A stretch of DNA of 64,000 nucleotides. Origin: Primula veris (Eukaryota > Streptophyta > Magnoliopsida > Ericales > Primulaceae). The notes under the pieces were generated by a model. It was not told where the DNA came from. It saw only the letters and a list, made by a program, of their open reading frames with translations, and searched no databases. The stretch lies in assembly GCA_963682055.1 (NCBI GenBank), contig OY821747.1:21574126-21638125 (forward strand). Direction: 5' to 3'. Of the stretch, positions 11,590 to 22,827 are shown in pieces; within the stretch, counting starts at the first letter, position 1, and every line of letters begins with the position of its first letter. Position numbers and translations under genes: made by a program.

Positions 11590-12660
11590 TTGATACAACA
11601 TTGATAAAAGAAACCTTGCAAATTAATCCCGAATATGAAAGACACATACAGTAATTACATTAATTCTAGGTGTATATTTTTCATCCGGTAGTAATCAACT
11701 TTTTTGAGTATTTTATCCGTACTTTTTGAAAAATTATTTAGTTTTTTCATTGGATAGTATACGACTTTATAGACCATTTTGTCACTCAAAAAGTCTATTC
11801 AACTAAAATATCCTTCGGTATTTGAAAAAACAAAAGCAAAAAAAATAATATATAAATGCAAAACAATATGCAATCATATCATTTAATATGCAATCATATT
11901 CTCAAAATTAATGAAAAGTCTAATTTACTTAATGAATTTAGTTTCAATCTAGTCTTTACATTGGATAGTGTATGACTTTGTAGACTATTTTACACCGATC
12001 CAAAAGGTCGATTTAAGTAAAATATCCTCAAGTATTTGAAGGAAAAAAACCAAAATGCAAAATAAAAAACCAGAAAGATAAATAAAAATGCATTTAAAGG
12101 CAAAAAACGCCGCTGCCGGGGATCGAACCCGGGTCACCCGCGTGACAGGCGGGAATACTTACCACTATACTACAACGACCTTGTTGTTACATTTTGTTTT
12201 GTAATTATTTTTGTACATTTGGTTTTGTTATTATTTTTGTAGATTTGGTTTTGTTTTGTTTTGTTTTGTTTTGTACACTATTCATTTAGTTTTTGATTAT
12301 TATGCTTGTCATTACCAAAGCTGATAGAAGATTTGTTGAGGATTTATAGTTCAATAAGTAAAAACTAAACAATTTTTGGAAAAATAAGGATAAAATACTC
12401 AGAAAAGTTAACTATTATACCAGATGAAAAATATACACCTAGAATTAATGTAACTGTATATGTCTTCCGTATTCAAGTTTAATTTGCAAGGTTTATGTTA
12501 TCATACATTTTGTTTTGTTATTATTTTTGTACACTTTTCATTTAGTTCTTTATTATTATATAGTAGGTTGTCACATATCATTACTAAAAAGCAAAACTGA
12601 TAGAAGGCCTATTGATGATTTATAGTTCAATAAGTAATATTACTACTAAATAATTCAAGT
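11590..12660. repeat. Nested inverted and direct repeats around tRNA-Asp
   Basis: About 11590-11755 and about 12350-12512 are inverted copies; both carry ATTAATTCTAGGTGTATATTTTTCATC, one on each strand. Inside, a block of about 90 bp (TTGGATAGTRTAYGACTTT...) occurs at about 11750 and again at about 11958 in direct orientation. A third pair, about 12185-12360 and about 12500-12650, is direct and contains CATTTAGTT and GATTTATAGTTCAATAAGTAA. A (TTTTG)n run lies at 12246-12275. Confidence 0.7.
12108..12179 (-). tRNA. tRNA-Asp (anticodon GTC)
   Basis: On the minus strand the 72-nt sequence begins GTCGTTGTAGTATAGTGG and ends CCCCGGCAGCGGCG. It folds into a standard cloverleaf: a 7-bp acceptor stem (with G-T pairs), an anticodon stem around CCTGTCACGC with GTC in the loop, and a T arm GGTTCGATCCC. 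The A box (TAGTATAGTGG) and B box (GGTTCGATCCC), the internal RNA polymerase III promoter parts, are intact. A run of six T on the minus strand directly follows the 3' end and would stop transcription. No intron is present. CCA is not encoded, as usual in plants. The gene looks functional although it lies between repeats. Confidence 0.96.
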
Positions 12661-14259
12661 AAACTTTACTATTCCATTATTTTTTAGAATATGATTCGAG
12701 TAATAATGATATAATAAGAGACAAAATGATGCATACTTTCATGAAGAACAAATGAGAAATATTAGATGTACTTCCATCAAATCTCATCTAAAATATCGAA
12801 GTACATTCAAGTATTTTCATTTGATCTCTTTCCACATACGTGTTATTTGGTCTCTCTTTATATTATCACTCTTATATTTATTTAATTTTGAGCTTGAGAC
12901 TGCATTACATGGTTAAACATTCTCCTTATATGCCTTTTTGCATACTTTTTTTTTTACAAATGTTTTAAAGAATCTTCCATGTCTCATTTTCTCGTTGTGT
13001 GTAAAACTTTAACCACTGATTTAAAGCAGCAAACTTACTACAAGGTTTATTTTACGCACGCAAACAAAATATTGTCACGTTTTACACTTTGTGACCCGGT
13101 CGGCTATTTGGACCCTTTTCATCTACCCAGTCACTTCTTCAGTTGAAAACTTAAAATCAGGTTTTCCATCGTCAGATTAGAAATGTAAATGAATATGTGA
13201 ACGATAAAGAGTGATCAACTAATGAAGGATAACAATGAGTTTTGGAGTATTAAAAGCTATTTTCAATTTTCCGTTGATCAAATCCTTTACAAGTGACAGA
13301 GAAATCACACTTTTCCAAATGCATAACTTCAATCTGAATAAATATTGTTACTTGATTATGAACTAATTGTCACGGATGTCCCTTGAAAACCATAAGATGT
13401 TGAAAACCAATAAAGAAAAAGGAAGACACGAAACAGTAATAATGGGCGATGTTACTAGCTCAATCATACCATTCATTGTAATCCCGCTACTGAAATTGTT
13501 CCGGATGATCAATTGTTTTATCTTATCTTTGAAATGTGCTCAGTCACTGTTGTTATAAGATCGATGGTGCTTTGCTCCAGACCTAACGTATTACTTATGT
13601 ACTGCAGTCGACAAGCACTATCCTTGCCATGTATTTCTGTACCAACAATATTACAAAATCGCACCAAACAATGAATTTATCATTTATGTAATGTGTGTTG
13701 TATTCAAGGGAATTTTTTGTTCTTTTTGGCTAAAATTTGAGACAAGTTTACGAGTTCAATCATACTCCATCGTAATTCATCCAACGACATTATTCTAGCT
13801 TAATCAAACACGTTACACCATCTTCAAACTGTCTAGAAATGTTCCTAGTCTCTGTTATTAATTCTTAAGTGTTGAACTTGGTGCCAGAAACAAGCACATA
13901 CCGTGATGTATTTATGCGCTAAAATAGTTCTTTGAAAATATCGGAAAAGCAACCACTGATACTTCAAAATATAATCATATTACACCATACAACATCATTC
14001 ATATACAAAATTGTGAGGTCATAATTAGAATGAAACAACCAATTGTATAACTTTTTACTCAAAACTACAAAGTTTCATTTCGTACTCGTATCATTGTATA
14101 CTTATCTAATCATGTGACTATTATAGACCTTGGAATGTGAGAATTTTGAATTCTACAATAGAGTAAATAACTGCAACAGTAGACCCAGCAGATCTCTTTT
14201 TTTTCCATGGATTTTTCTTTGGCATTTTAAAATTTTCATAATACACATTACACAACACA
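12661..14259. other. Intergenic stretch
   Basis: No gene or RNA is supported. Scattered short ORFs show no family features. The right end abuts the target duplication of the MULE. Confidence 0.5.
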
Positions 14260-14268
14260 CTCTTTGAA
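14260..14268 (+). repeat. MULE target-site duplication, left
   Basis: CTCTTTGAA, matched at 8 of 9 bases by 19830-19838. Confidence 0.7.
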
Positions 14269-14434
14269 CCGGTTTTTTTATATTTTAGTCACCTGTACTA
14301 TCAAACAGTTTTCATTAACTCACATATACTTTCATTTTTTTCTTTAAGTCACCTGTACTATCTAACCATTTTCATTAAATCAGCTCTCCGTTATTTTACT
14401 CACAGAAAGTTAAACACGTGACCTACACGTGAGC
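14269..14434 (+). repeat. MULE terminal inverted repeat, left
   Basis: It matches the reverse complement of 19660-19829 over almost its whole length. The TIR itself has an internal direct repeat: a GTCACCTGTACTATCAAACA-like unit followed by TTTTCATTAA occurs twice, about 68 bp apart. Two CACGTG palindromes stand at 14415-14420 and 14426-14431 at its inner end. Confidence 0.9.
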
Positions 14435-14663
14435 TCTATTTTCACCAATTACATATATAACCCTATTTTGAAAGGCAAAAGACTAAACAACCCTTTCCCC
14501 CCTCAAACTTCATCTCCAATCACAGTTTTCCGCCTAATATAGATACAACATATATATACACATTGTTGGCCATTAAATCCACAAACCACACACTGCAAAC
14601 TCTCTCTCTCTCTTACTTAAAAGCTCACTCTCTCTTAAAAAAAATTATCTTTCTCTGTATCTC

Positions 14664-15028
14664 ATGGATAACAGATGTATGTGTGGTGTCAAACTTATGA
14701 TGAAAACATTATGTAGCCATAAAAACCCAGGTAGGAGATTTTTGTGTTGTCCTAATAAGGTGTGTGGCTACTTTGATTGGATTGAACCTTAATTGAAACT
14801 AAAAGAGAGATTAGAAAGTTAAGAACAAAGAAAACCCAAAGAAACTGATATGGAGCAAAAAAAATCAGTTTTAGAGGCTAAAATCACTCAATTGAGAGTG
14901 GAAAATGATAAGAAGACTTAGAACCTGAAAATGCAAAGGAAACTTACAATATTTCTTTGTCTTATAATATATGTGATGTGGATGAAGGTGAAGAAAAATG
15001 ACCACAATGAGAATGAAGATCACCTGTA
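14664..15028 (+). pseudogene. GRF-type zinc-finger gene carried by the MULE, broken
   Basis: The ATG at 14664 opens a 42-codon frame ending at 14792. It encodes a compact GRF-type zinc finger: C-x-C-G near the start, an 'NPGRRF' core, then 'CCPNKVCGYFDW', which supplies the later cysteines and the aromatic end of the domain. In the same frame, past stops at 14790, about 14826 and about 14919, follow a charged coiled-coil-like segment ('KKSVLEAKITQLRVEND') and a hydrophobic segment ('LTIFLCLIIYVMW') that could be a membrane anchor, with a final stop at 15028. GRF finger, coiled coil and C-terminal anchor is the layout I recall for the plant 'At4g04775-like' proteins. A CT-rich leader with (TC)n precedes the ATG. 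The finger is intact but the rest is cut off, so this copy is probably inactive. Family assignment is from motif recognition only. Confidence 0.7.
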
Positions 15029-15230
15029 AATTTTTTTGAGTTAAATTGATGTTATTTAGTGATGAAAGAAATGTCAGTTGATGTTTAAAAACCAATTATG
15101 TTTATGTAATGATGATGCAATTATGTTATGTCTATGATTATGTTACGATAATTCTAATGAAATTATTTTAATGCATGTGTTTAAGTTTTTTCAGCAGATT
15201 TTGCTATGTATGAACTGTGAAATGTGAAAT

Positions 15231-15350
15231 GAATGAACTGAAAAATGCAATGTGTGATTCTAATAAACGTAATGAACTGAAAATGCAATGTGTGATTCTA
15301 ATGAACTGAAAATGCAATGTGTGATTCTAATGAACTGAATATGTACCAAC
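15231..15350 (+). repeat. Tandem repeat between the two MULE genes
   Basis: Units of about 31 bp containing ATGAACTGAAAATGCAATGT and GTGATTCTA are repeated about three to four times. A second set of direct repeats (ACACCAAATTCAGTACAA and AACACCATAAACCAAAT) lies at about 15440-15650. Both sit between the converging 3' ends of the zinc-finger and transposase genes. Confidence 0.75.
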
Positions 15351-15743
15351 CTAATCGGAATATGATATGAAAACAATAAGATTTCCAGCAATTTAACTGA
15401 AAAATGAATTGAATAAAATCAACAAAAATTTCACTAAACAAACAACACCAATTTCACTACAAAAATAACACCAAATTCAGTACAACCAACATTCGAACAC
15501 CATAAACCAAATCTTGCTAAAATACCAGAAATTTCACCAATTTCATTACAAAAAAAACACCAAATTCAGTACAATCAACATTAGAACACCATAAACCAAA
15601 TTCATTGCAAAACAGCACCAAATTCAGTACAAAACAACACCAAATTTATCAGAATTTCACCTTCAAACTTACTCCAAACAAAATACCAGAATTGGCCATA
15701 AATTAAAACCTCAAACACAACTATTTTTTCTTGCTCATTTTTT

Positions 15744-18700
15744 TCAAATTTGCCAAAGAGACAAAAGATCACCATCCTTCTCATACAGCCCTTTTGATAT
15801 GTAATTTGTCTCCACTTCCCTCTCCATGATCCCAGCATGGTGTGTGCTATGTGTTGACTCTTTTTCCACAACTTTTGGGCTATCAAACAACCTCAATATA
15901 CCACCATGGTTGTTGACACTCTCCTACAAATAAATAAAAAATTAGTAGCAATTAATGTATACAGTAAAACTAGTTGAATAAACTGCAATAAGTCACTATG
16001 CCACATGTGTTTTAGGCATAATAGGTGGAGGTTCATCGGAACTTGAGATATTATGAACTGTGGTGTCAACCACCTTTTTTTTAGGGCATCTAACAGCAAA
16101 TCTACTGCTCCTTCTAACCTTCAAATAAATAAAATTAAGGGGCCTGTAATGGTAATTAAATAATTAGGCAAATATGTATAAATAAAATAATTAATAACTT
16201 ACTGGTGAAACCTGATTTTCAAGCCTTTTGCCTCTCTTTTTTGGCCTTTAGCTCCCACTCGCTTGATTTGATAAGTGTTATTGAGATTTCAAAGTCTCTG
16301 ATGCTTTTTCAAACCTGGTTTTTTTTTATATATATAGTTTTGCTCACATTATTCCAAAACTCATCATCACATGGCAGATCATTCCAAAAACTACAATAAC
16401 AAATAAAAGCTCATAATCCAATAATTATTTAATAACATACAAATAAAATATAGCTTTAAAAATGATAAAAGTAACCTTTAATACTCAGGTGGTATAGCCC
16501 ATTGATCTATTTGCACATTTTCACCCATCTCTCTTTCATCATAAGCCTCTCTCTCCACTTCATCTCTTTCATTATCAACTTTTATTTCTCCACTCATAGC
16601 TCTTTCCCATGCATCATCAACCACTGGTTCATCACCTTGATCCTCCTCTAAATCTACTGGTACATACCTAGCACCATAATGATCATCATCCTCACTTTCA
16701 CTACTCTCGTTCACTAAATTTTTTGCTTGATTTTCAATGTCAGCTAACTTTCTTTTTCTACTTTTTGGTCTAGCTCCTGTTTTTTGTTCTCTACCACAAC
16801 TTCTCGAGTTATGTCCTTCTTTCTTACATTGTTTACACGTCGTAATTATTCCCTTTCTTGTCAAATTCTGCATTTTTTCACTTGTTGCTCTTGGCTCATC
16901 AGGTGCCCTTCTTCTTGTCTTTGCCTTTCTTGCAACTTTTACCTCAACATTTGGAGCTATAACATTCACTTTTGCAGTTTTAACCCATAGTTCCTTTCCA
17001 TTTATAGGCATCAAACAGTTGGCATAAGTTTTCAAATAATTTGACTTTTTATAACACTCATGAACATATTGTTCTGGTTTTTGCCTTAAATAAATGATGG
17101 CAACTATAACATGAGAACATGTTAACCCACTAAACTGCCACCTTCTGCACCCACACTCGTTTCTCTCTAAATCAACAGAATATTTATCATCAGTTCTAAT
17201 ACTATCAATCTCAAAATCAGTCAACCCATTAAACAAAGGCCTCCAACCATGACTCATTTTTTTACTTTTCTCCAATTTAGCAGTAATCTTAGGACATATT
17301 TGAACATTTAGCTTCTTCATTGCTTCATTTTTTCTAGTCATCAAATCCACTAAATATCTTCTAATTTCTTCCAACAAAGCAAATATTGACTCCCCTCTAG
17401 CCTCTTTTATACAAGCATTAAAACACTCACACATATTATTTAACAGTAAATCCCACTTTGGATAAGTCTCAAAATGTGACTTACTCCATTTCCCAGGGGG
17501 TTTAGTGGCTAACCACTCATAAGCACCAGAACTAATTAACTTAATCTCTTCTAAATCAGTTTCAAAATGTTGGACTGTTGTTGATGTAGCATTTTTCCAT
17601 AACAAATCTTTAAATACTTGACCTTTAAATTGACCTTTAAAGTTGTTATAAAGGTATTTTACACAAAGCCTATGTTCTACCTCTGGTAAAACCTTCTCTA
17701 CTGTCTTAATAAGACCTTTTTGCTTGTCACTCATCATTGTGTACTTTTCTGGCCTATTAATTTGCAAATTAGTCCTCAATAATTTCGAAAACCATTTCCA
17801 AGTAGTGTATTTTTCTTGATCAACTATAGCATAAGCAATGGGATACATGCAGTTGTTTGGATCTATTGCTACATCAGCTAACAAAACCCCTCTATGTGGC
17901 CCAGTAAGGTGACACCCATCAATACCAAATTAATATTGGTCTACAACCCTCTAAGAATCTCATTTTCATTGCCCCCTAACAGATATATAGCCTACTAAAA
18001 CTACTATATTTTCCTTTCTCACCTTTCTTAGGAATAACCTTCATTTCACCTATGGTGCATGAATTTGCTCTTTTTATTTTACCTAAATAATCCCACAAAT
18101 TTGAATATTGTTCAGCAGCAGTACCTTGCAATTTTTGTTTAGCATGTTCTAGAGCTCTAAATACAGTCATGGTTGATATTTTTATCTCTAGGTCATGCCC
18201 CACATGTTCCCTAAAAGCCTTTAAGTTAAGATCTACAATTAACCTAGGCTTTGCACTCCTATTAACAATAGCACTACCACAAGTATGTACATCATTAAAA
18301 GTCTTAACTTAAAATATTGATTCATTAGGTGACTTACTACTATACAATTTCCATTCACAACCAGTATCTGCACATAAGATTGTCTTTTTATGTCTACTGT
18401 TTCTGTTACAAAAAATATCCCTAGCTTGTTGTAAAGCATACATCTTTACAGCTCTAGTAAATTCATTTGCAGTGCTAAACATGAGACCAACTTTAAACTT
18501 AATTTTGCCCCAATTATTTTTGCTAAATAAAATTTTCTGAACTTTTATCCTGCCCATGTCCTCATCTGAGTTACAATCTGAGTTCAAAAAATCACTAGAA
18601 ACATACCTTTTATCTAGCATGCCACCATGTGGTTCTAAATCAACATTAAGCTTGCTTTGTGTTTCTAACTCAGGTTGAGTTTCAAGATTATCATCACCTT

Positions 18701-19466
18701 TTCTTTCAAATTCAGTTTCAACTACATCAGTTTTTTTACATTTTTTTACATTTTTTTCCCTTTTTACCTTTTCTAATAATCTGATTAATTGTTCCAAAAA
18801 CTTCATCTAAACCCAAGGCCCATCACTATCAGTAGAATCCTCTAGGTCACCAAAGTCATCGTCAATATTATAATTATCAATATCATCATCCTCTGAACTA
18901 TTTAGTTCCTCATAATTATCACCCACACAGTCACAAAACACTTCCACTACTCTAAATGGGCTAACAAAACCCATAAGACCAATAACATCTTGATCGTTTC
19001 TAATCTCAAACAAATCAAATGTTGAATCAGAGAGATGCTTCTTAGAATATAATTTCTTTACACCATTACAACATACTCTTTCATCCCTTTTAATAATTTG
19101 CAGATATGACATTTCAATAGGTTCGCAATTATCTATATAATTAATATTACCTTCCTTGTATGAAGAATCTTGACCCCAATTAAAAGTAACTACATGATTT
19201 AACTCGATAGTGAACACACGAGTATCATTTGCTGTAAATGCAAATAATAAAATAAATATTAGATTCAATGTTTAACTAATTAACAAGGGGAATTAGGGTT
19301 TTCATATTAAAGGGGGTTTTTTGTGATATTTTATATATAATTAACGCAATTACATGATTACAACCCAACTAACATAAAAAAACGTAATAAAATCGTAAGA
19401 GAATCACTTACAATATGCAGCGGGTCTCACGTACTCTCCACAGCCTTTACGAAGAACCCAGCTCAT
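15744..19466 (-). pseudogene. MULE transposase (MURA-like), multi-exon, broken
   Basis: A plausible first exon is 19412-19466 (ATG at 19466, MSWVLRKGCGEY); it splices in frame (GTAAGT donor) to 19231, where an N-terminal MuDR-type domain starts ('FTIELNH', 'DYIDNCEP'-like). The MuDR DNA-binding domain follows ('FKVGLMFSTANEFTRAVKMYA', about 18440-18500). The catalytic core keeps all acidic residues: D in FGIDGCHLTGP (about 17925), D in MMSDKQKGLI (about 17730) and E in NNMCECFN (about 17430). A SWIM zinc finger (CGCRRWQFSGLTCSH, about 17115-17160) and a CCHC knuckle (CKQCKKEGHNSRSC, about 16795-16840) come after it. Breaks are a stop at about 18807, a stop at about 18309 and a frame change near 17930-17940, just before the catalytic GIDG. 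Exon-like C-terminal pieces follow at about 16330-16395, 16200-16290, 16010-16110 and 15744-15923 with fitting splice borders. The protein would cut and reinsert the element; it cannot be made intact. Confidence 0.9.
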
Positions 19467-19659
19467 TTTCTGAGCTAATCGAGTCAAAAAACACTAATTC
19501 GCACACAAATTGACACAAAATTGGACTTGATCATCAAATCTAGGAATATATAGATGGATATAGAAAGAGAAGATGAGAGAGACGATGGTAACTGTTTTTT
19601 TTTATTCTGAGTCATTTAAGAGAGAAAATGACTAAAGTGCCCTGTCGTTAACGGAAGTT

Positions 19660-19829
19660 GCTCACGTGCAGATCACGTGTTTAACTTTCTGTGAGTGAAA
19701 TGACGGAGATGTGACTTAATGAAAATTGTTTGATAGTACAGGTGACTGAAGGAAAAAAATAAAAATACTGGTGACTTAATAAAAACGGCTTGATAGTACA
19801 GCTAGGTAAAACATTAAAAAAAAAAAAAC
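19660..19829 (-). repeat. MULE terminal inverted repeat, right
   Basis: Inverted copy of the left TIR, with the same internal doubling and the same pair of CACGTG palindromes (19663-19668 and 19674-19679). The outer end has a long A run. It lies about 140 bp before the TATA box of the downstream chalcone-isomerase-like gene and about 60 bp from the first tandem repeat unit toward that gene. Confidence 0.9.
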
Positions 19830-19838
19830 CTCTTTGTA
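19830..19838 (+). repeat. MULE target-site duplication, right
   Basis: CTCTTTGTA, the partner of the left copy at 14260-14268. One base has changed since insertion. Confidence 0.7.
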
Positions 19839-19970
19839 CATTCCCCTATCTAATGCTCAAACCGAGGTAGCCTGAAGATATACACCATCTGTATATGTCA
19901 TTTTCATTTTACCAAATGCTAATTCAATGCACCCTATCTTCTTTCACATGCATCTATATCTATAAATAGC

Positions 19971-19978
19971 AGCTAAAT
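19971..19978 (+). promoter_or_regulatory. TATA box of the chalcone-isomerase-like gene
   Basis: TATAAATA lies 84 bp before the ATG, which allows a 5' leader of about 50 bases. It is 141 bp from the end of the MULE. Confidence 0.7.
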
Positions 19979-20054
19979 TAACACCCAACATTCATACTAA
20001 TATTCCAGTTTAATATCCCCTTTAAGGCTCATACTCAGAAAAGTAAAAGAAAAA

Positions 20055-21744
20055 ATGCCAACCACCATGGAGGATCTCTCTCTTAAGACCGAAAAGGTTG
20101 AGATTGAGACCAAAAACAAAGCAAATTACACCGAACCTCTGCAAGAAGATCAGGAAACTAATATCAATGGAGCTAAAATGGAAGAACAAAAAACGGAGAA
20201 AGTTGACGAGAAGCAAATTGCTAATGAAACTAATGACGTGGTGAAGAAAGAGGAAGTACCTAATGAGGTCGAACCTAAGACGGGGGTTTCATTTCCTATC
20301 AAGTTAGATGACGGAAAAAAGCTGAATGCTGTTGGGTTGAGGAAGAAAAGTATGCTTGGCATTGGCATCAAAATCTACGGCTTTGGTAAGTTCATAACAG
20401 TATTATAAAACCCGTATCTATCTGTTTAAACTTTAATGTAAGCAGATATTCTTTTTAATGTAAGCAGATATTCATATTTATAATAATATGACATCCCCAC
20501 ACAAAAACACAGATATAGAAATATCAGCATTCATCCCAAACAATTCTTGGTTTTCGCAAATAAGATTATGACATTTTAGACTAACATACAAGTCTAGCTT
20601 ATAAGAACACATGTTAGTTTATCACACGGATTGAGGGACCAAGGGACTGTTTGGTTGCTGTCTGTAAGTAAAGAAACTGGATATTTTAGCTTGATAAAAG
20701 TTGCATCCAACTTAATACCTTTCGTTTTCTCAGGAAAAAATACCCAGAAAGGCTCATCTCTAAAGTTCATCAACCAAATGTAGTCAGCTTTTAATCAAAA
20801 GATAAAAACTAAACGAGTTAAAAAGCTGCAACCATATGAGGCTTAACTTAGACCTACCAATGAATAATAAAGTGTAAAGTTTAAACATGCTCTCGAGACA
20901 AAAAGTCTATATTCACATGGAAGAACATCGACCTGTAGTTATAAGATCCGGCATAACTCTAGGATCTCCCTATACAAGGCATGTACAAAGTTATACAGTA
21001 TCCACACACAAATGGAAATAGTCTATACCGAAACGGAAGCTTTAAAATACAGAATTATTTACCAAAATTCAATTACTCATTGCAGGTATATATGCGGATA
21101 ACAACAAACTGAAAGAGTCACTGAGGTCAAAAATTGAGAAAGCCCCGCTAAAACCTATTAAAGAAATGTATCAGGTAGTGGTAGACAGTGATGCTGGTAT
21201 GTTGGTACGACTGGTAATTGTTTTTTCAAGCCTGACTATGAGCATGGTGAGAAAGAACTTTGATGAAGGCCTAGGAGCATCTATCAAGAAGCTCACAGGG
21301 GGGAAAAACGACGAGCTAACCAAAAAGTAAATCACAATAAAAAGTTACACAATTTTTCCATTGACATATTATTGTATAAAAAGAATATACTGTAATTAAA
21401 TGTGTGTTTGTGGATACAGGATCATGGGTGAAGCCACAGATGACATAAAACTAATACCAGGATCTGTTATCGAGATTTCTCGACTTCCCGGATACACTCT
21501 CCAGACAAAAGGTTCTAATAATTTATCATTTTTGCAGACTATTGATTAAAAGTTACAACACGTTTTAATTACAGAAAGTTATAATATAATTTTTCTTTTG
21601 GTGAATGCAGTGAAGGGGGAAGTAGTGAGTACAGTTGAAAGTGAACTCCTTTGCCGGGCCTTCATCAACCTGTATCTAGGAGATGATCCTTTTGACAAAG
21701 AAGCAAAAGAGAAATTTGGAGGGTCTCTACTATCTCTATTTTAA
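20055..21744 (+). CDS. Chalcone-isomerase-like family protein
   Basis: Four exons join in frame: 20055-20385, 21086-21326, 21420-21511 and 21611-21744, all with GT..AG borders; the sum is 798 nt, or 265 residues. Residues 1 to about 75 are charged, Lys/Glu-rich and low in complexity. The rest is a chalcone-isomerase fold: 'TGVSFPIKLDDGKKLNAVGLRKKSMLGIGIKIYGFGIY' across the first splice site, 'MYQVVVDSDAGMLVRLVIVFSSLTMSMVRKNFDEGLGASIKKL' in exon 2, and 'GEVVSTVESELLCRAFINLYLGDDPFDKEAKEKFG' at the end. This pattern fits the plant CHI-like / fatty-acid-binding (FAP) side of the family rather than true chalcone-flavanone isomerases, so lipid binding rather than flavonoid catalysis is the better guess. 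No plastid transit peptide is obvious. A polyadenylation-like AATAAA is at about 21821. The MULE ends 225 bp upstream of the ATG. I am confident of the family but not of the subfamily. Confidence 0.9.
20640..20850. repeat. Short MITE-like repeat in intron 1 of the CHI-like gene
   Basis: It starts near GGGACTGTTTGGTTGCTG and ends near AGCTGCAACCATATGAGGC, which form imperfect terminal inverted repeats. The ends resemble similar repeats in the D6PK intron and near 63.7 kb. Confidence 0.5.
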
Positions 21745-22827
21745 GCTATTAGATTGTCAAAGTATCTCGTGTTTGTAACGAATAAGGCCACTCTAGCTAT
21801 TCAGTGGCAGAAAATCACTCAATAAAAGAATCATAATAAGAAAGAAGTTCGTTTTGGTTATTAGATCTTAGCTCCATTCTTCAGATACATAAATTGTACA
21901 GACAGAGAAGTAAACACAAAAAAAGTAAATTATACTTGGTACACTTAAAATACTACATAAGAATTATACACAGAAAAGTATATCAGAAAATAGGTAACTC
22001 GTCGTATGATAAACACTGATCATGGTGTTAGATCAATTGTATATCATACCAGAGGTAACTTATCAGAATTTATAGACAGATAACGATACTACCAATTACA
22101 TATATACAGTGCCAATGTGGCGGTTCTCGAGGCAAAAAAAAAGTAACATGGGTCATTTCGCCTGGGACCTTATTTCAGTCCAAATTTTTTTTTGCGGCTA
22201 TAAAAGTACAGGCACCTTGTTAGCAATCAAAACTTTAATTAGAAACGATCGTTGTTTCACTCATAAAATGCTCAAAATTAAGATGATGCATATCAAGACT
22301 ATGACACAGATTTTCCTAATTAAATATAGAAAAGGAGTCCCGGCTCTGAGACTGAAGCTCATGCTTGGGTTGCTATAATTGATTGCCGATGTATTTTTAG
22401 AGAGTAGGTTCTCTTTGAATGCCACACGGTATCACAAATACCTAACACGTGTTATTTATCAAGAAAGAAAAACAAATGGGTACATGTAAATCACAAGAAT
22501 AAAACACGATCCTTCAACTTCAAATTTTCTTATATCTGTAAGAATTCCTGAAAATATATGAAACATTTCATGTTATCACAATCTACAAACTTCTTCCTTC
22601 TGACAAAAGTATATCAATTAGCAACTTAAGACGTGCAAAATGTAAATCCAACACTCTTTCAAAGATGCCCAGCTATAAAATGATATTGATACTTTTCCTA
22701 CTACAGTAACATGCATGCAACTGCATCCTTGAAACTGTGTTTGGACCATTGGTACATTATTTTAACAATTCTCATTCACCTCTCTACAAAAATATTACGT
22801 ATTATATGAAGGGTTTGGCACATAATT
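21745..22827. other. Intergenic stretch between convergent genes
   Basis: It holds the 3' end of the CHI-like transcript (AATAAA near 21821) and, on the other strand, the 3' end of the sucrase/ferredoxin-like transcript. The ORF at 22109-22378 has no family features. I see no further gene. Confidence 0.5.

Larger units (their letters stand above)
14269..19829. mobile_element. Mutator-like element (MULE) with two genes
   Basis: A 5561-bp element is bounded by long TIRs (14269-14434 and 19660-19829) and by 9-bp direct repeats that differ at one base: CTCTTTGAA (14260-14268) and CTCTTTGTA (19830-19838). Nine-base duplications and long TIRs are typical for Mutator-like elements. It carries a transposase gene on the minus strand (15744-19466) and a small zinc-finger gene on the plus strand (14664-15028), which point toward each other as mudrA and mudrB do in maize MuDR. 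Both genes are broken, so the copy is not autonomous now. Confidence 0.92.

Noticed and set aside
13367..13558. 63-codon ORF on the plus strand in the gap before the MULE
   Set aside because: No motif, no start context and length expected by chance in this AT-rich DNA.
15602..15886. Separate 94-codon minus-strand gene inside the MULE
   Set aside because: A different frame of the same stretch fits better as the last exon of the transposase (acceptor at 15924, stop at 15744).
22109..22378. 89-codon ORF between the CHI-like and sucrase/ferredoxin-like genes
   Set aside because: Composition is A/T-driven, with no recognisable domain and no splice partners.
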